NCBI GenBank assembly: GCA_019638185.1
Contig: JAHBUH010000007.1
Span: 124,001-188,000, forward strand
Origin: Leadbetterella sp.
GTDB taxonomy: Bacteria; Bacteroidota; Bacteroidia; Cytophagales; Spirosomataceae
Length of the DNA stretch: 64,000 bases
Reading direction: 5' to 3'
Shown: piece by piece, positions 42,360 to 51,301 of the stretch
Layout of the letters: each line of letters begins with the position of its first letter
Position numbering within the stretch: position 1 is the stretch's first letter
Translations under genes and position numbers: made by a program
Notes under the pieces: generated by a model
Database searches by the model: none
Seen by the model: only the letters and a program-made list of their open reading frames with translations
Told to the model about the DNA's origin: nothing

Positions 42360-44642
42360 TCATATCCGTACTATCGCCTCTTCCATATTGTATATCATCT
42401 GGATGGTGTACATCAGTGCTACCGTTTTTTCATAATCTTTCACCGGGAGATCGCGGTACTCCCCTACTTTCAGGAGACCCGGTTTTTTCAGCTTCCGGAG
42501 TCGGGCGGTTTCCTGATCCCAATAGCCGGCCAGCACTTTCAGCTCCCGGCTGTCCGGTTCACGGCAAATGATCTTCCGGAATACCTCCCTGAGCACCTGG
42601 TCTGCGGGCCGGGAAGCCATTTCCTGGGCCAGCACGCGGGAGGCCTCCTGGATCACGGGATCGTTCAGCATCACCAGGGCCTGGAGGGGCGTGTTAGTAG
42701 CCAGGCGGGTCACTTCACACTGGTCGCGGTTACTGGCATCAAAGATCAGCATATTGGGCGGCGGTACCGTGCGCTTGATAAAGACGTACATCCCCCGCCG
42801 GTAAAGGTCAGTGCCGTCATCCTGCACGTAACGGGCCAGGCTGCCGCGGCCGGAAGTAGATTTCTCCCAGATGCCATCGGGCTGGTAGGGCTTAATGCTG
42901 GGTCCGCCGATCTCCGGGTTCAGCAGGCCGGAAGAAGACAGGGCCAGGTCACGCACCAGCTCGGCTTTCAGGCGGGTACGACTGCTACGGGCCAGGTAGC
43001 GGTTTTGCGGGTCTTTGTCCAGGTGCTTCCGGGTCACTTTTGAGTCCTGGCGGTAGGTGGCCGAGGTCACCATCTTCCTGACCAGCCGTTTGATGTCCCA
43101 GTTATGTTCTCTAAAGTCCACGGCCAGCCAGTCCAGCAGCTCGGGATGCGAGGGCAGATCTCCCTGCATGCCGAAGTCACCCGTGGTGGCCACAATTCCC
43201 CGTCCGAAGAAATGCTCCCAAAGCCGGTTCACAAAAACCCGGGCGGTCAGGGGATTTTCCGGTGCAAACATCCATTTCACCAGGCCTTCGCGGTTACCGC
43301 CGTAGCGTGCTGCGCTAAAAGGCAGCACGGCCGCCGGCAGGCCTGCGGTAACTTCCGGGCCGGGGGCGTCGTAATTTCCCCGTTCCAGGAGGTAGGTTTT
43401 GCGCAGCCCTACCGAGTCTTTCATGACCATCACGTATACGTCAGCCGTATCTTTCTTATGGATAAAATTCAGGATGCCCCTGACCTCTTCCTGGCCGATT
43501 TTCAGGTTAGGCGGATCGGCAAACGAGGCATCAATGGTACCGAAAAGCCCCTTTTCCGGTACTTGGTTAAAGAAGGCGTAGGTGCTGAAATAGTCTTTCT
43601 GGCTGATGGGGTCAAACTTGTGGTCGTGGCATTTGGCGCACTCAAACGTCAGTGAGAGAAAGGCTTTTCCGAAGGTATTGGTCCGGTCTGTGACGTATTC
43701 GGAGCGGTACTCTTCGTCGATCACCCCGCCCTCCTGGGTGATTTTATGGTTCCGGTTAAAGCCGGTGGCCAGCAGGCTTTCGGTATTCCGGTCTTTGATC
43801 AGGTCGCCGGCCAACTGGTAGGTCACAAATTTCCGGTAGGAATAATTCTGATTGAAGGCGTGGATCACCCAATCGCGCCAGGGCCACATGGTCCGCAGGC
43901 CGTCGTCCTGGTAGCCATGCGAGTCCGCATAGCGGGCCACATCCATCCAGTCCAGGGCCATTCGCTCCCCGTAATGCTTACTTTTCAGCAACTCATCCAC
44001 TATTTTTTCGAAGGCGTCAGTGCTCTTATCTTCCAGGAAACGGTCCTGCATTTCCACCGACGGCGGCAGGCCGGTCAGGTCCAGGCTCACCCGTTTCAGC
44101 AGGGCTTCCCGGCCGGCTTCTTCGGAGGGTTTTAAGCCGGCAGCCTGCATTTTGGGGTAAGTAAAATAGTCAATCTCGTTACGCACCCAGTCTTCATCCG
44201 CCTCCGGAAGCGCCGTTTTCTGAGGCGGGATAAACGCCCAGTGCGGCTTATATTTGCCGCCCTGTTCTATCCATTTTTTGATGAGGCCTATTTCTTCTTC
44301 CGTGAGAGTGAGGTTAGCCTCCGCCGGCGGCATCCTTTGGGAGATATCTTTGGCGGTGATCCTCAAATAGATTTCTGATGTGGCCGGGCTGCCGGGTACG
44401 AGGGCGCGGGCATGGGGATTATCTTTTAAGGCGGCGTAGGCACCTTCCGGCGTGTCCAGTCGCAAGCCGGCTTCGCGCGTGTTAGCGTCCGGACCATGGC
44501 ATTTGAAGCATTTATCCGAAAGTATGGGACGAATGTGGTAATTATAGTCTACTTCCGCGGAGCTGTCGGCCCGGTGGTTTCCCCGCTGGCAGCCCCATGC
44601 TGCCCAGCCGGTTAAGAGGAGTAAGAAGTACCTGATCCGCAT
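42360..44642 (-). CDS. Planctomycete-type cytochrome c / DUF1549 / DUF1553 lipoprotein
   Basis: A 760-residue lipoprotein (signal ending WAAWGC, Cys18). The N-terminal PSCyt1 domain carries heme motif CFKCH (Cys45, Cys48, His49) and MPPAEANLTLTEEEIGLIKKWI; DUF1549 covers about 150-360 (YFTYPKMQAAGLKPSEEA, DWMDVARYADSHGYQDDG) and DUF1553 about 450-740 (NPLTARVFVNRLWEHFFGRG, DGTDLYRRGMYVF). It is first in the three-gene unit. The trio is common in Planctomycetes, Verrucomicrobia and some Bacteroidota and is linked to polysaccharide or sugar oxidation by gene context rather than by biochemistry. Confidence 0.92.
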   Translation of the reverse strand: MRIRYFLLLLTGWAAWGCQRGNHRADSSAEVDYNYHIRPILSDKCFKCHGPDANTREAGLRLDTPEGAYAALKDNPHARALVPGSPATSEIYLRITAKDISQRMPPAEANLTLTEEEIGLIKKWIEQGGKYKPHWAFIPPQKTALPEADEDWVRNEIDYFTYPKMQAAGLKPSEEAGREALLKRVSLDLTGLPPSVEMQDRFLEDKSTDAFEKIVDELLKSKHYGERMALDWMDVARYADSHGYQDDGLRTMWPWRDWVIHAFNQNYSYRKFVTYQLAGDLIKDRNTESLLATGFNRNHKITQEGGVIDEEYRSEYVTDRTNTFGKAFLSLTFECAKCHDHKFDPISQKDYFSTYAFFNQVPEKGLFGTIDASFADPPNLKIGQEEVRGILNFIHKKDTADVYVMVMKDSVGLRKTYLLERGNYDAPGPEVTAGLPAAVLPFSAARYGGNREGLVKWMFAPENPLTARVFVNRLWEHFFGRGIVATTGDFGMQGDLPSHPELLDWLAVDFREHNWDIKRLVRKMVTSATYRQDSKVTRKHLDKDPQNRYLARSSRTRLKAELVRDLALSSSGLLNPEIGGPSIKPYQPDGIWEKSTSGRGSLARYVQDDGTDLYRRGMYVFIKRTVPPPNMLIFDASNRDQCEVTRLATNTPLQALVMLNDPVIQEASRVLAQEMASRPADQVLREVFRKIICREPDSRELKVLAGYWDQETARLRKLKKPGLLKVGEYRDLPVKDYEKTVALMYTIQMIYNMEEAIVRI

Positions 44643-44740
44643 GAAGTGAAAATGCCAGGCGATGAAGGTAGGAAAATATTTTTATAAATACACTGAATAT
44701 TAATAAAAAATCTTTGTAAAAGGCAATTTGTCTTTCAGAC
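44643..44740. other. AT-rich upstream region of the DUF1549/DUF1553 operon
   Basis: About 100 bases between the operon start and dispersed element copy A. It should hold the promoter of the minus-strand operon, but I see no perfect -7 box and no gene. The gap of 375 bases to the DUF1080 gene is otherwise filled by the dispersed palindromic element and a short leader. Confidence 0.4.
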
Positions 44741-44960
44741 GGACCTACTTTTCCGCATCGGCGGACCGTTTGTAAAAAAGTAGGCGGCAGCGGCCAACCG
44801 TAAAAAAACATTCACAAAGCGGTTTGCCGCCCGATAATGTCCTGACTAGCAGTCTGCCCTGAAAAATTTGATTACCAATATTTTATAAACTTTCTCACTC
44901 TTTTGCCTATCAAATTATTCAAACGGACTATTTTGTGATATAAGGTACATTCTTATTTAT
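44741..44960 (+). repeat. Dispersed nested palindrome, copy A (longer form)
   Basis: About 220 bases that align with 52285-52441 in the same orientation. Shared blocks in order: GGACCTACTTTT, AAAAAAGTAGGC-like, AACATTCACAAA, ATAATGTCC, CTGAAAA(A)TTTGATT, TTTTGCC, ATCAAATT, ACGGACTATTTTGTGA, TAAGGTACA and TATTTAT. It differs from copy B by GC-rich insertions of about 14-19 bases, all in its left half. Ends are set by where the two copies stop matching. No open frame of note lies in it. Confidence 0.85.
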
Positions 44961-45017
44961 TTCTCTCGGAATATGGTAATTTTCTGATAGTTTTACCCTT
45001 GAAAAAACCTTTTTAGT

Positions 45018-45788
45018 ATGCGGTTATCCGGTTTGGTGACACTTATGCTGGTAGTGTGTTCGTGCAGTGCCACTAAAGAAAAAACGATTTTTAATGGTAA
45101 GAACCTGGAGGGGTGGACGCCGAAGATTTATCATCATGTATATGGTGATAATTATGCGAATACGTTCCGGGTGGAGGATGGGCTCATTAAGGTGCGGTAT
45201 GATGGCTACGACCAGTTCAGGGAGCGCTACGGTCACTTGTTTTATAAGACGCCCTATTCGCATTTTCACCTGACGCTGGAGTATCGGTTTAGTGGTATCT
45301 GGCGGAAGGATGCCCCCTCATATACGCACCTGAATTCCGGGGTGATGTTTCATTCCCAGGACCCGGCTACTATCCTGAAGGAGCAGGACTGGCCCATTTC
45401 GGTGGAGATGCAGTTCCTGGCTGAAGAAAAGCCGGGCGTGCCCCGCCCTACCGGCAATATGTGCTCACCGGGTACCGACGTGGTTTACCAGGGGCAGAAG
45501 TCGCCCAAACACTGTATCGATTCCCGTTCAAAAACCTATAAACCGGATGAATGGGTCAAAGCCGAGTTGATCGTTTACGGAGATTCCCTGGTGCAGCACC
45601 TCATTAACGGGGAAGTGGTGTTGGAATATACGAAACCCACTATAGGCGGTGGCGTGGTGAACGGCGCTGATCCGAAGATTTTTATCCCGGGAAAACCGCT
45701 GACCTCGGGTTATATCGGGCTGCAGAGCGAAGGCCAGGAAATTGATTTCCGGAATATCCGGATCCGGGATCTGAGTAAAAAGAAATGA
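45018..45788 (+). CDS. DUF1080 (3-keto-disaccharide hydrolase-like) lipoprotein
   Basis: A 256-residue protein with a lipoprotein leader (LMLVVCSCS, Cys16 likely lipidated) and one DUF1080 beta-sandwich domain: TIFNGKNLEGWTP at the start, LNSGVMFHSQDP in the middle, GYIGLQSEGQEIDFRNIRIRDL at the end. DUF1080 proteins are concanavalin-like folds; members act on 3-keto-glycosides made by Gfo/Idh enzymes. It is divergent from the Planctomycete-type cytochrome operon, with the dispersed element between them, and is followed by two hairpins. Confidence 0.92.
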   Translation: MRLSGLVTLMLVVCSCSATKEKTIFNGKNLEGWTPKIYHHVYGDNYANTFRVEDGLIKVRYDGYDQFRERYGHLFYKTPYSHFHLTLEYRFSGIWRKDAPSYTHLNSGVMFHSQDPATILKEQDWPISVEMQFLAEEKPGVPRPTGNMCSPGTDVVYQGQKSPKHCIDSRSKTYKPDEWVKAELIVYGDSLVQHLINGEVVLEYTKPTIGGGVVNGADPKIFIPGKPLTSGYIGLQSEGQEIDFRNIRIRDLSKKK

Positions 45789-45789
45789 C

Positions 45790-45844
45790 GGTGCCCGGAA
45801 AGGGACAGTTTATGGCAGTGGCGAACCGTCTCTTTCCAGGCACC
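45790..45844. terminator. Bidirectional hairpin 1 after the DUF1080 gene
   Basis: Arms GGTGCCcGGAAAGgGAC (45790-45806) and GTCtCTTTCCaGGCACC (45828-45844) pair with two mismatches. It lies between convergent genes. Confidence 0.7.
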
Positions 45845-45856
45845 ATCGGTATTTCC

Positions 45857-45893
45857 AAACCGTGGGGCCTCTTTAGACAGCCCCTGCCGGTTT
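45857..45893. terminator. Bidirectional hairpin 2 before the NTF2-like gene end
   Basis: Nested arms AAACCG and GGGGC (45857-45868) pair with GCCCC and CGGTTT (ending 45893), with small internal bulges. It forms a second hairpin behind hairpin 1 in the same 126-base gap. Confidence 0.6.
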
Positions 45894-45914
45894 AACAACA
45901 CCTTTTCAGATCAC

Positions 45915-46862
45915 CTACTTCTTCATCAGCATGCTCTCGCTGTAATACGCCGATTCGGAAATGATCTTTCCATTCTCGTCAAAACCCATGCTCAGGTGCA
46001 TCGGCAGCATGATGGCCTTCTTATCTGACTTCCGCACCAGGTTTATTTTCCACCAGGAGAGCACTTCGCGGCCATTGTCCATCTCGTATTCCAGGTAATC
46101 CGGGTAACCTATCATATCGATGCTTTTAATCTCAAAAAGGGTTCGAAATTGCTCAATATTGGCCTTTTCTTCCGCTTTATTGCGTGTTTTCCCCCATTCC
46201 GTGTTAATGTCATAAAACTCGGCATTGTCGCCGTAGTAGCTCATGTACTGATCAATATCCCCTTTTTCCCAGGCGTACATGGCCTTGCGGGCGGTATTGA
46301 CATTGGCATGGTGGTTATAGATGGTGCCGTTAGTGCGGTTAGAGAAGCTGGCAAAAATCTCATCCAGCACTTTCCCGTTAGCGTAACTGATGATCCGTTT
46401 GATCTTACCTTCTTTGGTGACATAATAAATGCGGAAACCCGCCGCATCCAGCTTCACGCCTGTGGTCTTGTGCACCCCTTTCAGGAGTACCCAGTTTTGT
46501 ACCACCACATCGCCGTTTTTGTTGTCTTTTTTGTATTCCAGGGCGTCAGGATAGGAACCGGGAATGGCCTCTATGGCAAAGTAGTCCAGCTGCCGGCTGT
46601 AATTCAGCAAAGTGCGCACATAGGTCAGCCTGTCTGATGACGGGAGCGCCGGGTCACTGGTGGTGCCGTTATACGCCTTAAAATCATCGGTTAAAAGACC
46701 GGACATTTTTGCGGAATCGCCTTCTACCGTGGCTTTCTCAAAAGCGGTCACCACTTTAAGGGCGGGATGGTCTATGTAAACGGTGCCGTTCTCATTTTTC
46801 TGGGCTGAAACGGTCAATATCCCGGGAAGGACCAGGGCTAAAAAACATACTACTCTTTTCAT
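45915..46862 (-). CDS. Exported protein with two tandem NTF2/SnoaL-like domains
   Basis: A 315-residue protein with a signal peptide (MKRVVCFLALVLPGILTVSAQ). Two similar halves follow (about 33-165 and 190-312), each with a helical opening (VVTAFEKATVEGDSAKMSGLLTDDFKAY and TARKAMYAWEKGDIDQYMSYYGDNAEFY) and then curved beta strands, as in the NTF2-like fold. The fold is used for binding or for simple enzymes; no activity can be named. The gene is divergent from the HTCS regulator, with direct repeats CCGGACAAA in the shared upstream region, suggesting it is a target of that regulator. Confidence 0.8.
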   Translation of the reverse strand: MKRVVCFLALVLPGILTVSAQKNENGTVYIDHPALKVVTAFEKATVEGDSAKMSGLLTDDFKAYNGTTSDPALPSSDRLTYVRTLLNYSRQLDYFAIEAIPGSYPDALEYKKDNKNGDVVVQNWVLLKGVHKTTGVKLDAAGFRIYYVTKEGKIKRIISYANGKVLDEIFASFSNRTNGTIYNHHANVNTARKAMYAWEKGDIDQYMSYYGDNAEFYDINTEWGKTRNKAEEKANIEQFRTLFEIKSIDMIGYPDYLEYEMDNGREVLSWWKINLVRKSDKKAIMLPMHLSMGFDENGKIISESAYYSESMLMKK

Positions 46863-46972
46863 AACAATGGTTTTTAATAGTTAAAAATTATTACTCCCCA
46901 AAGGTCATATCCGACAAGCTCGTTTTGTGAGGAGATTCCCCGCTTCTGATGCTACATTCCGGTCTTTTTTAC

Positions 46973-47001
46973 CCGGACAAACCGCCCATGATCCGGACAA
47001 A
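46973..47001. promoter_or_regulatory. Direct repeats CCGGACAAA, 20-bp spacing, between NTF2-like gene and HTCS
   Basis: CCGGACAAA occurs at 46973-46981 and again at 46993-47001, identical over nine bases with start-to-start spacing of exactly 20 bp (about two helical turns). AraC-type domains bind such direct repeats, and the HTCS encoded next to them ends in an AraC domain. A near-consensus -7 box for the NTF2-like gene (GACCTTTG, minus strand, about 46900-46907) lies downstream of the repeats, as expected for activation. Confidence 0.6.
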
Positions 47002-47070
47002 TCCGTCTTTTTACATGCGAAGCCCGAAAAAGTGTACCGGGTTATGTTATAAGCGGTTATCTTTACTGAT

Positions 47071-50000
47071 ATGATCAAGGGCCCCTATATTCATTTCCTG
47101 TTCTTCATTTTCATCTGCGGAAATGTGGCTTTTGCACAGCCGGGTACGGGCTTTGAAGTCATCTCCACAGCACAGGGGCTTTCGCAGGGACTGATCAATG
47201 ACATGATCCAGGACCGGGAGGGCTTCATCTGGATAGCTACCAAAGGCGGACTGAACCGCTACGACGGCTATAGCTTCAAGATCTTCACGAACGATCCCCA
47301 GGATGCCCTCTCTATCAGCAGTAATTCCATCAGCACCCTGCTGGAAGACCGGATGGGGAGATTATGGATAGGTACCTACGATGGCGGCGTTAATGTTTAT
47401 GATAAAAAGACCGGGCATTTTCTCCGGATCGGGCAAGGGTCCGGCCTCTCCAGTAACCGCATTGAATCTGACATGGCAGAACTGCCTGACGGACGCATCC
47501 TGGTCAGCCCGCAGGGAGGCCGCATCAATATTATTTCACTATCCGATGCCGGCAAGCCCCTTATCTCGTCATTAGATATTCCCGGAAACCGCAGCGCCCA
47601 ATGGGTTTTAAAGGATGAAAAGGGCCTGATCTGGATCAAGTGCCCCGATCATACTATTTATACTTTTAACCCTGCCACTTCGGGGTTCGGGCTTTTATTT
47701 GACGGGCACCGTTTTACAGCACTCATCGAAAAAACCGGCCGGTTTGTTTCTGCAAAATTCAGCCAGTCGGTTAACACAAAGGTCATTCCGGATATCCGGT
47801 CGGGGTTTATTGATTCCACCGGTAACCTGGTGGCCTCTTTCCTTACCGGAAAAGGAGGAAAGCTGCTGATGGATCATCGCTTTCCGCTGGAAACGGGTAC
47901 TCTGGGCTGTAATATCTTCGATTTCAGTTCAATAAAAGCCGGAGACGATATGAATCCCGTTTATGCCCGTAACCTGAAAACGGAGGTCAGAGATCAAAAT
48001 ATCAAGTGTCTCCTGCTGGACCGGTCAGGGGTGCTGTGGGTAGGCACCATGGGGCATGGTATCTATAAATACCGGATCCGAAGCGACCGTTTCTTCCCCC
48101 TGCTGCCCCATATGAGCATCCAGCGGCTAAGTACCTGGGATAAAGACAAGGTCTATGTACAGGGGTGGAGAACGGCGAAACTGCTCAATGCGCAGGGAGA
48201 AGAACTCCGAAGCCCGGTAGAAGCGGCGGTGAGCAATGCCCCGGCCTACATGAAAGTGCTGAAGGCCGCGAACGGCGACTACTGGATGTACTGGAACGGG
48301 GTAAAAAAAATGGTCCGGTATACAGCAGACATGAAATTAGCCGCTACTTACCCGGAACCCGTAGATCCGACCATCACAGAACAGCTGCAACCCCTGATAG
48401 AAGACCGCCGGGGCCGGATATGGGTGTGCGGTGCCAATGGCTCCCTGGCCCAGGTAAATCCGGCTACCGGCAGGCTTTCAAAGTTTGTGATTAACACCGC
48501 ACAATATACCGGCACCACTGCCCTTACCCAAACCAATGCCTTCTACGAAGACGGGCAGGGCATTTTCTGGCTGGGTACGGAACACGGTTTTGCCCGGCTG
48601 GAATTTCAGGATGATCAGACCATGCCCCACATAAAATGGTTTAAAAATATTCCCGGCGATCCCCGTTCTCTCAGCTATAATTATGTTTCCTGGTTTACCG
48701 ATGACCCCCGGAATCCCGATTACCTATGGGTCTGCACTAAAGGCGGCGGCCTTAACCGTATCCAAAAATCTACCGGGGAATTTATTCATTACACAACGAA
48801 AAACGGGCTGCCTAACGACGTGGTATACGGCGTGCTGGCCGACAAAGCCGGCAACCTGTGGGGCAGTACCAATAAAGGGTTATTTTGCCTGCCGGCAGGG
48901 AACAAAAAAGAAATACGGGTCTTCACCACCAGCGATGGCCTGCAGGCCGACGAATTTAACACCAATGCTTTTACCGCCCTTCCGGACGGCCACCTGGTGT
49001 TCGGCGGGGTAAACGGCCTCAATATTTTCAACCCTCAAAAAGTGCTGGCCTCCGGCTTTACCCCCGGGGTGTTTATCACCGGTATCCAGATAGGCAATAA
49101 AAACGTACTGCCTGGCGATGAAACCGGCGTACTGACCCAAACTATTGAGCAAACCTCCTCCATTACACTTCACTATTTGCAGGATGTACTGACCCTGGAA
49201 TTCTCCTCCCTCGATTTTACGGCGCCCCTGCAGAATAAATACCGCTACCGCCTGATAGGTATCGATAAAGAATGGGTAGAGAGCGGCACCCGTCGTACGG
49301 CCACCTATGTTCACCTGCCCTCCGGCAACTACATTTTCAAGGTCCAGGGAAGCAACAGCCAGGGCATCTGGAGCGATCAGGTTGCCGAATTAAAAATAAA
49401 GGTATTGCCGCCCTGGTGGTTAAGCTGGTGGGCCTACGGGGTCTATGCCTTACTGGCCGCAGGGCTGATCCGGGCCTATCTCCGGTTTAATGTTAACAAA
49501 GCCCGGCTGCAGTCGCAACTGAACTACGAGCAGATCGAGGCCAAACGGGTAAAAGAGCTGGACACCATTAAAACCCAACTGTATACCAATATCACCCACG
49601 AGTTCCGCACCCCGCTTACGGTGATCCTGGGCATGGCGCAGCAGGTGATGGACAAGCCCTCCGAACAGTTTGAAACCCGGATGGAGATGATCGTGCGGAA
49701 CGGCCGCAACCTGCTGAACCTGGTGAATCAGCTACTGGATCTTTCCAAGCTGGAAACCGGCAAAATGCAACTAAACGTATCAGGCGGGGACGTTATCGGG
49801 TTTCTGCGTTACGTGGTGGAGTCGTTCCAGTCGCTGGCCGAAAGCCAGCAGAAGCAACTGCATTTTTTAACGGACCTGGATGCGCTGTATATGAAGTATG
49901 ACCGGGAAAAACTGCGGCAGATAGTAACTAACCTGCTCTCGAATGCCATAAAGTTCACCCCCGAGAAAGGCAATATCTATATCGGGGTATTGGAGAACCC

Positions 50001-51213
50001 GGATCCTGACGACAGCACCACCCTCCTTATCAAAGTAAAAGATACCGGCATAGGAATCCCCCCCGAAGAACTGCCCTATGTGTTTGACCGTTTCTACCGG
50101 GCCGATAACAGTCACACCCGCAAAACCGAAGGTACGGGTATCGGCCTGGCCCTGACCAAGGAGCTGGTCAAGTTAATGGACGGCACCATTACGGTAAAGA
50201 GCCCGCCGGCCGGGGCCCATAAAGGCAGCGAGTTTACGGTAGCGCTTGCCTTAAAAAGGGTGGAGCCCGGTGACCTGAAAAAAGGGATAATTCCCGCGCC
50301 ACAGACGCGCGTGAACTCCCCTGTAGCTGAAAAGGGGGCAGAGGCCACAGGCGAGTTGAATGAGAAGAAAAAAGAGGTGATTCCCCAGGTGCCACAGGCA
50401 GCCGCGAACCCTCCCCTGCCGGAACGGAAAGACGCCACACTCCCGCTGATCCTGCTGGTGGAAGATAACGCCGATGTGGTGGCATACACGGCCTCCTGCC
50501 TGCCCGATTACCGGCTGGCCGTAGGTAAAGACGGCCGGGAGGGCCTGGAAATCGCCACCGACATTATTCCCGACCTGATCATCAGCGATGTCATGATGCC
50601 TTACATGGATGGTTTTGAGCTGGTGCACCGGCTGCGCCAGGATGAAAGTACCAGCCACGTCCCGGTGATCCTGCTCACCGCCAAAACAGACATCGCCAGC
50701 AAGATAGAGGGCATACAGCAGGGCGCTGACGCCTACCTGGAGAAACCCTTTCACAAGGAAGAGCTGCAGGCGCGGATCAGGAAGCTGCTGGAAATGCGCC
50801 AAAATCTACAGCAGTATTACCTTAAAAAGGCCGGTTTGAGCAGTGATCCGGCCGTACCCGCCGGCACCGTTCCTGACCCCACCCTGGACCCGGAAAACAG
50901 CTTCGTGAAACGGGTACGCGAAGCCATAGAGCAGAATTTTACCGATGTAAATTTCACCGTGGAAAAACTGTGCAAGCTGGTTTTCATGAGCCACTCCCAG
51001 CTGCACCGGAAGTTAGATGCCCTCACAGGCTGCTCCCCGAACCGCTTCATCCGGCTGATCCGCCTGAACAAAGCCAAAACGCTGCTGCTGAACCCGGAAA
51101 ACAGCATCGCCGCAGCAGCCCTGGAGTGCGGCTACCAGGATCCGGGGTATTTTGCACGGGTGTTTAAGCAGGAGTTCGGGGTGACGCCGCAGGAGTGGAG
51201 AACCGGGAGATAG
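47071..51213 (+). CDS. Hybrid two-component system regulator (HTCS)
   Basis: A 1380-residue one-protein signalling system typical of Bacteroidota glycan sensing. Layout: signal peptide (1-24), periplasmic two-component-propeller repeats (about 30-690, such as FIWIATKGGLNRYDGYSF and GRLWIGTYDGGVNVYD), Y_Y_Y domain (about 700-770), one membrane helix (about 787-806), HisKA with His843 in NITHEFRTPL, HATPase (NLLSNAIKFTP, DTGIGIP, GTGIGLAL), response receiver with Asp1173 in DLIISDVMMPYMDG, and an AraC DNA-binding domain (about 1280-1378). No SusC/SusD pair is adjacent, so its ligand is unclear; the divergent NTF2-like gene is its most likely local target. Confidence 0.96.
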   Translation: MIKGPYIHFLFFIFICGNVAFAQPGTGFEVISTAQGLSQGLINDMIQDREGFIWIATKGGLNRYDGYSFKIFTNDPQDALSISSNSISTLLEDRMGRLWIGTYDGGVNVYDKKTGHFLRIGQGSGLSSNRIESDMAELPDGRILVSPQGGRINIISLSDAGKPLISSLDIPGNRSAQWVLKDEKGLIWIKCPDHTIYTFNPATSGFGLLFDGHRFTALIEKTGRFVSAKFSQSVNTKVIPDIRSGFIDSTGNLVASFLTGKGGKLLMDHRFPLETGTLGCNIFDFSSIKAGDDMNPVYARNLKTEVRDQNIKCLLLDRSGVLWVGTMGHGIYKYRIRSDRFFPLLPHMSIQRLSTWDKDKVYVQGWRTAKLLNAQGEELRSPVEAAVSNAPAYMKVLKAANGDYWMYWNGVKKMVRYTADMKLAATYPEPVDPTITEQLQPLIEDRRGRIWVCGANGSLAQVNPATGRLSKFVINTAQYTGTTALTQTNAFYEDGQGIFWLGTEHGFARLEFQDDQTMPHIKWFKNIPGDPRSLSYNYVSWFTDDPRNPDYLWVCTKGGGLNRIQKSTGEFIHYTTKNGLPNDVVYGVLADKAGNLWGSTNKGLFCLPAGNKKEIRVFTTSDGLQADEFNTNAFTALPDGHLVFGGVNGLNIFNPQKVLASGFTPGVFITGIQIGNKNVLPGDETGVLTQTIEQTSSITLHYLQDVLTLEFSSLDFTAPLQNKYRYRLIGIDKEWVESGTRRTATYVHLPSGNYIFKVQGSNSQGIWSDQVAELKIKVLPPWWLSWWAYGVYALLAAGLIRAYLRFNVNKARLQSQLNYEQIEAKRVKELDTIKTQLYTNITHEFRTPLTVILGMAQQVMDKPSEQFETRMEMIVRNGRNLLNLVNQLLDLSKLETGKMQLNVSGGDVIGFLRYVVESFQSLAESQQKQLHFLTDLDALYMKYDREKLRQIVTNLLSNAIKFTPEKGNIYIGVLENPDPDDSTTLLIKVKDTGIGIPPEELPYVFDRFYRADNSHTRKTEGTGIGLALTKELVKLMDGTITVKSPPAGAHKGSEFTVALALKRVEPGDLKKGIIPAPQTRVNSPVAEKGAEATGELNEKKKEVIPQVPQAAANPPLPERKDATLPLILLVEDNADVVAYTASCLPDYRLAVGKDGREGLEIATDIIPDLIISDVMMPYMDGFELVHRLRQDESTSHVPVILLTAKTDIASKIEGIQQGADAYLEKPFHKEELQARIRKLLEMRQNLQQYYLKKAGLSSDPAVPAGTVPDPTLDPENSFVKRVREAIEQNFTDVNFTVEKLCKLVFMSHSQLHRKLDALTGCSPNRFIRLIRLNKAKTLLLNPENSIAAAALECGYQDPGYFARVFKQEFGVTPQEWRTGR

Positions 51214-51220
51214 TCTTCTA

Positions 51221-51301
51221 TTACTCTGACCAAACAGCCAGCTCGTAGCCGTCCGGGTCGGTAAATTGAAAACGTTTACCTCCGGGGAAACTATTTGTAC
51301 A
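51221..51301 (-). pseudogene. C-terminal remnant of a VOC (glyoxalase-like) gene
   Basis: Directly behind the hemB stop, in the same frame, the minus strand reads TNSFPGGKRFQFTDPDG, then YELAVWSE and a stop at 51221-51223. FTDPDGYELAVW is the characteristic last strand of VOC-fold proteins. The rest of the gene is missing and no start codon fits, so this is a fragment of about 26 codons left by a deletion that ended at the hemB stop. Confidence 0.7.
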
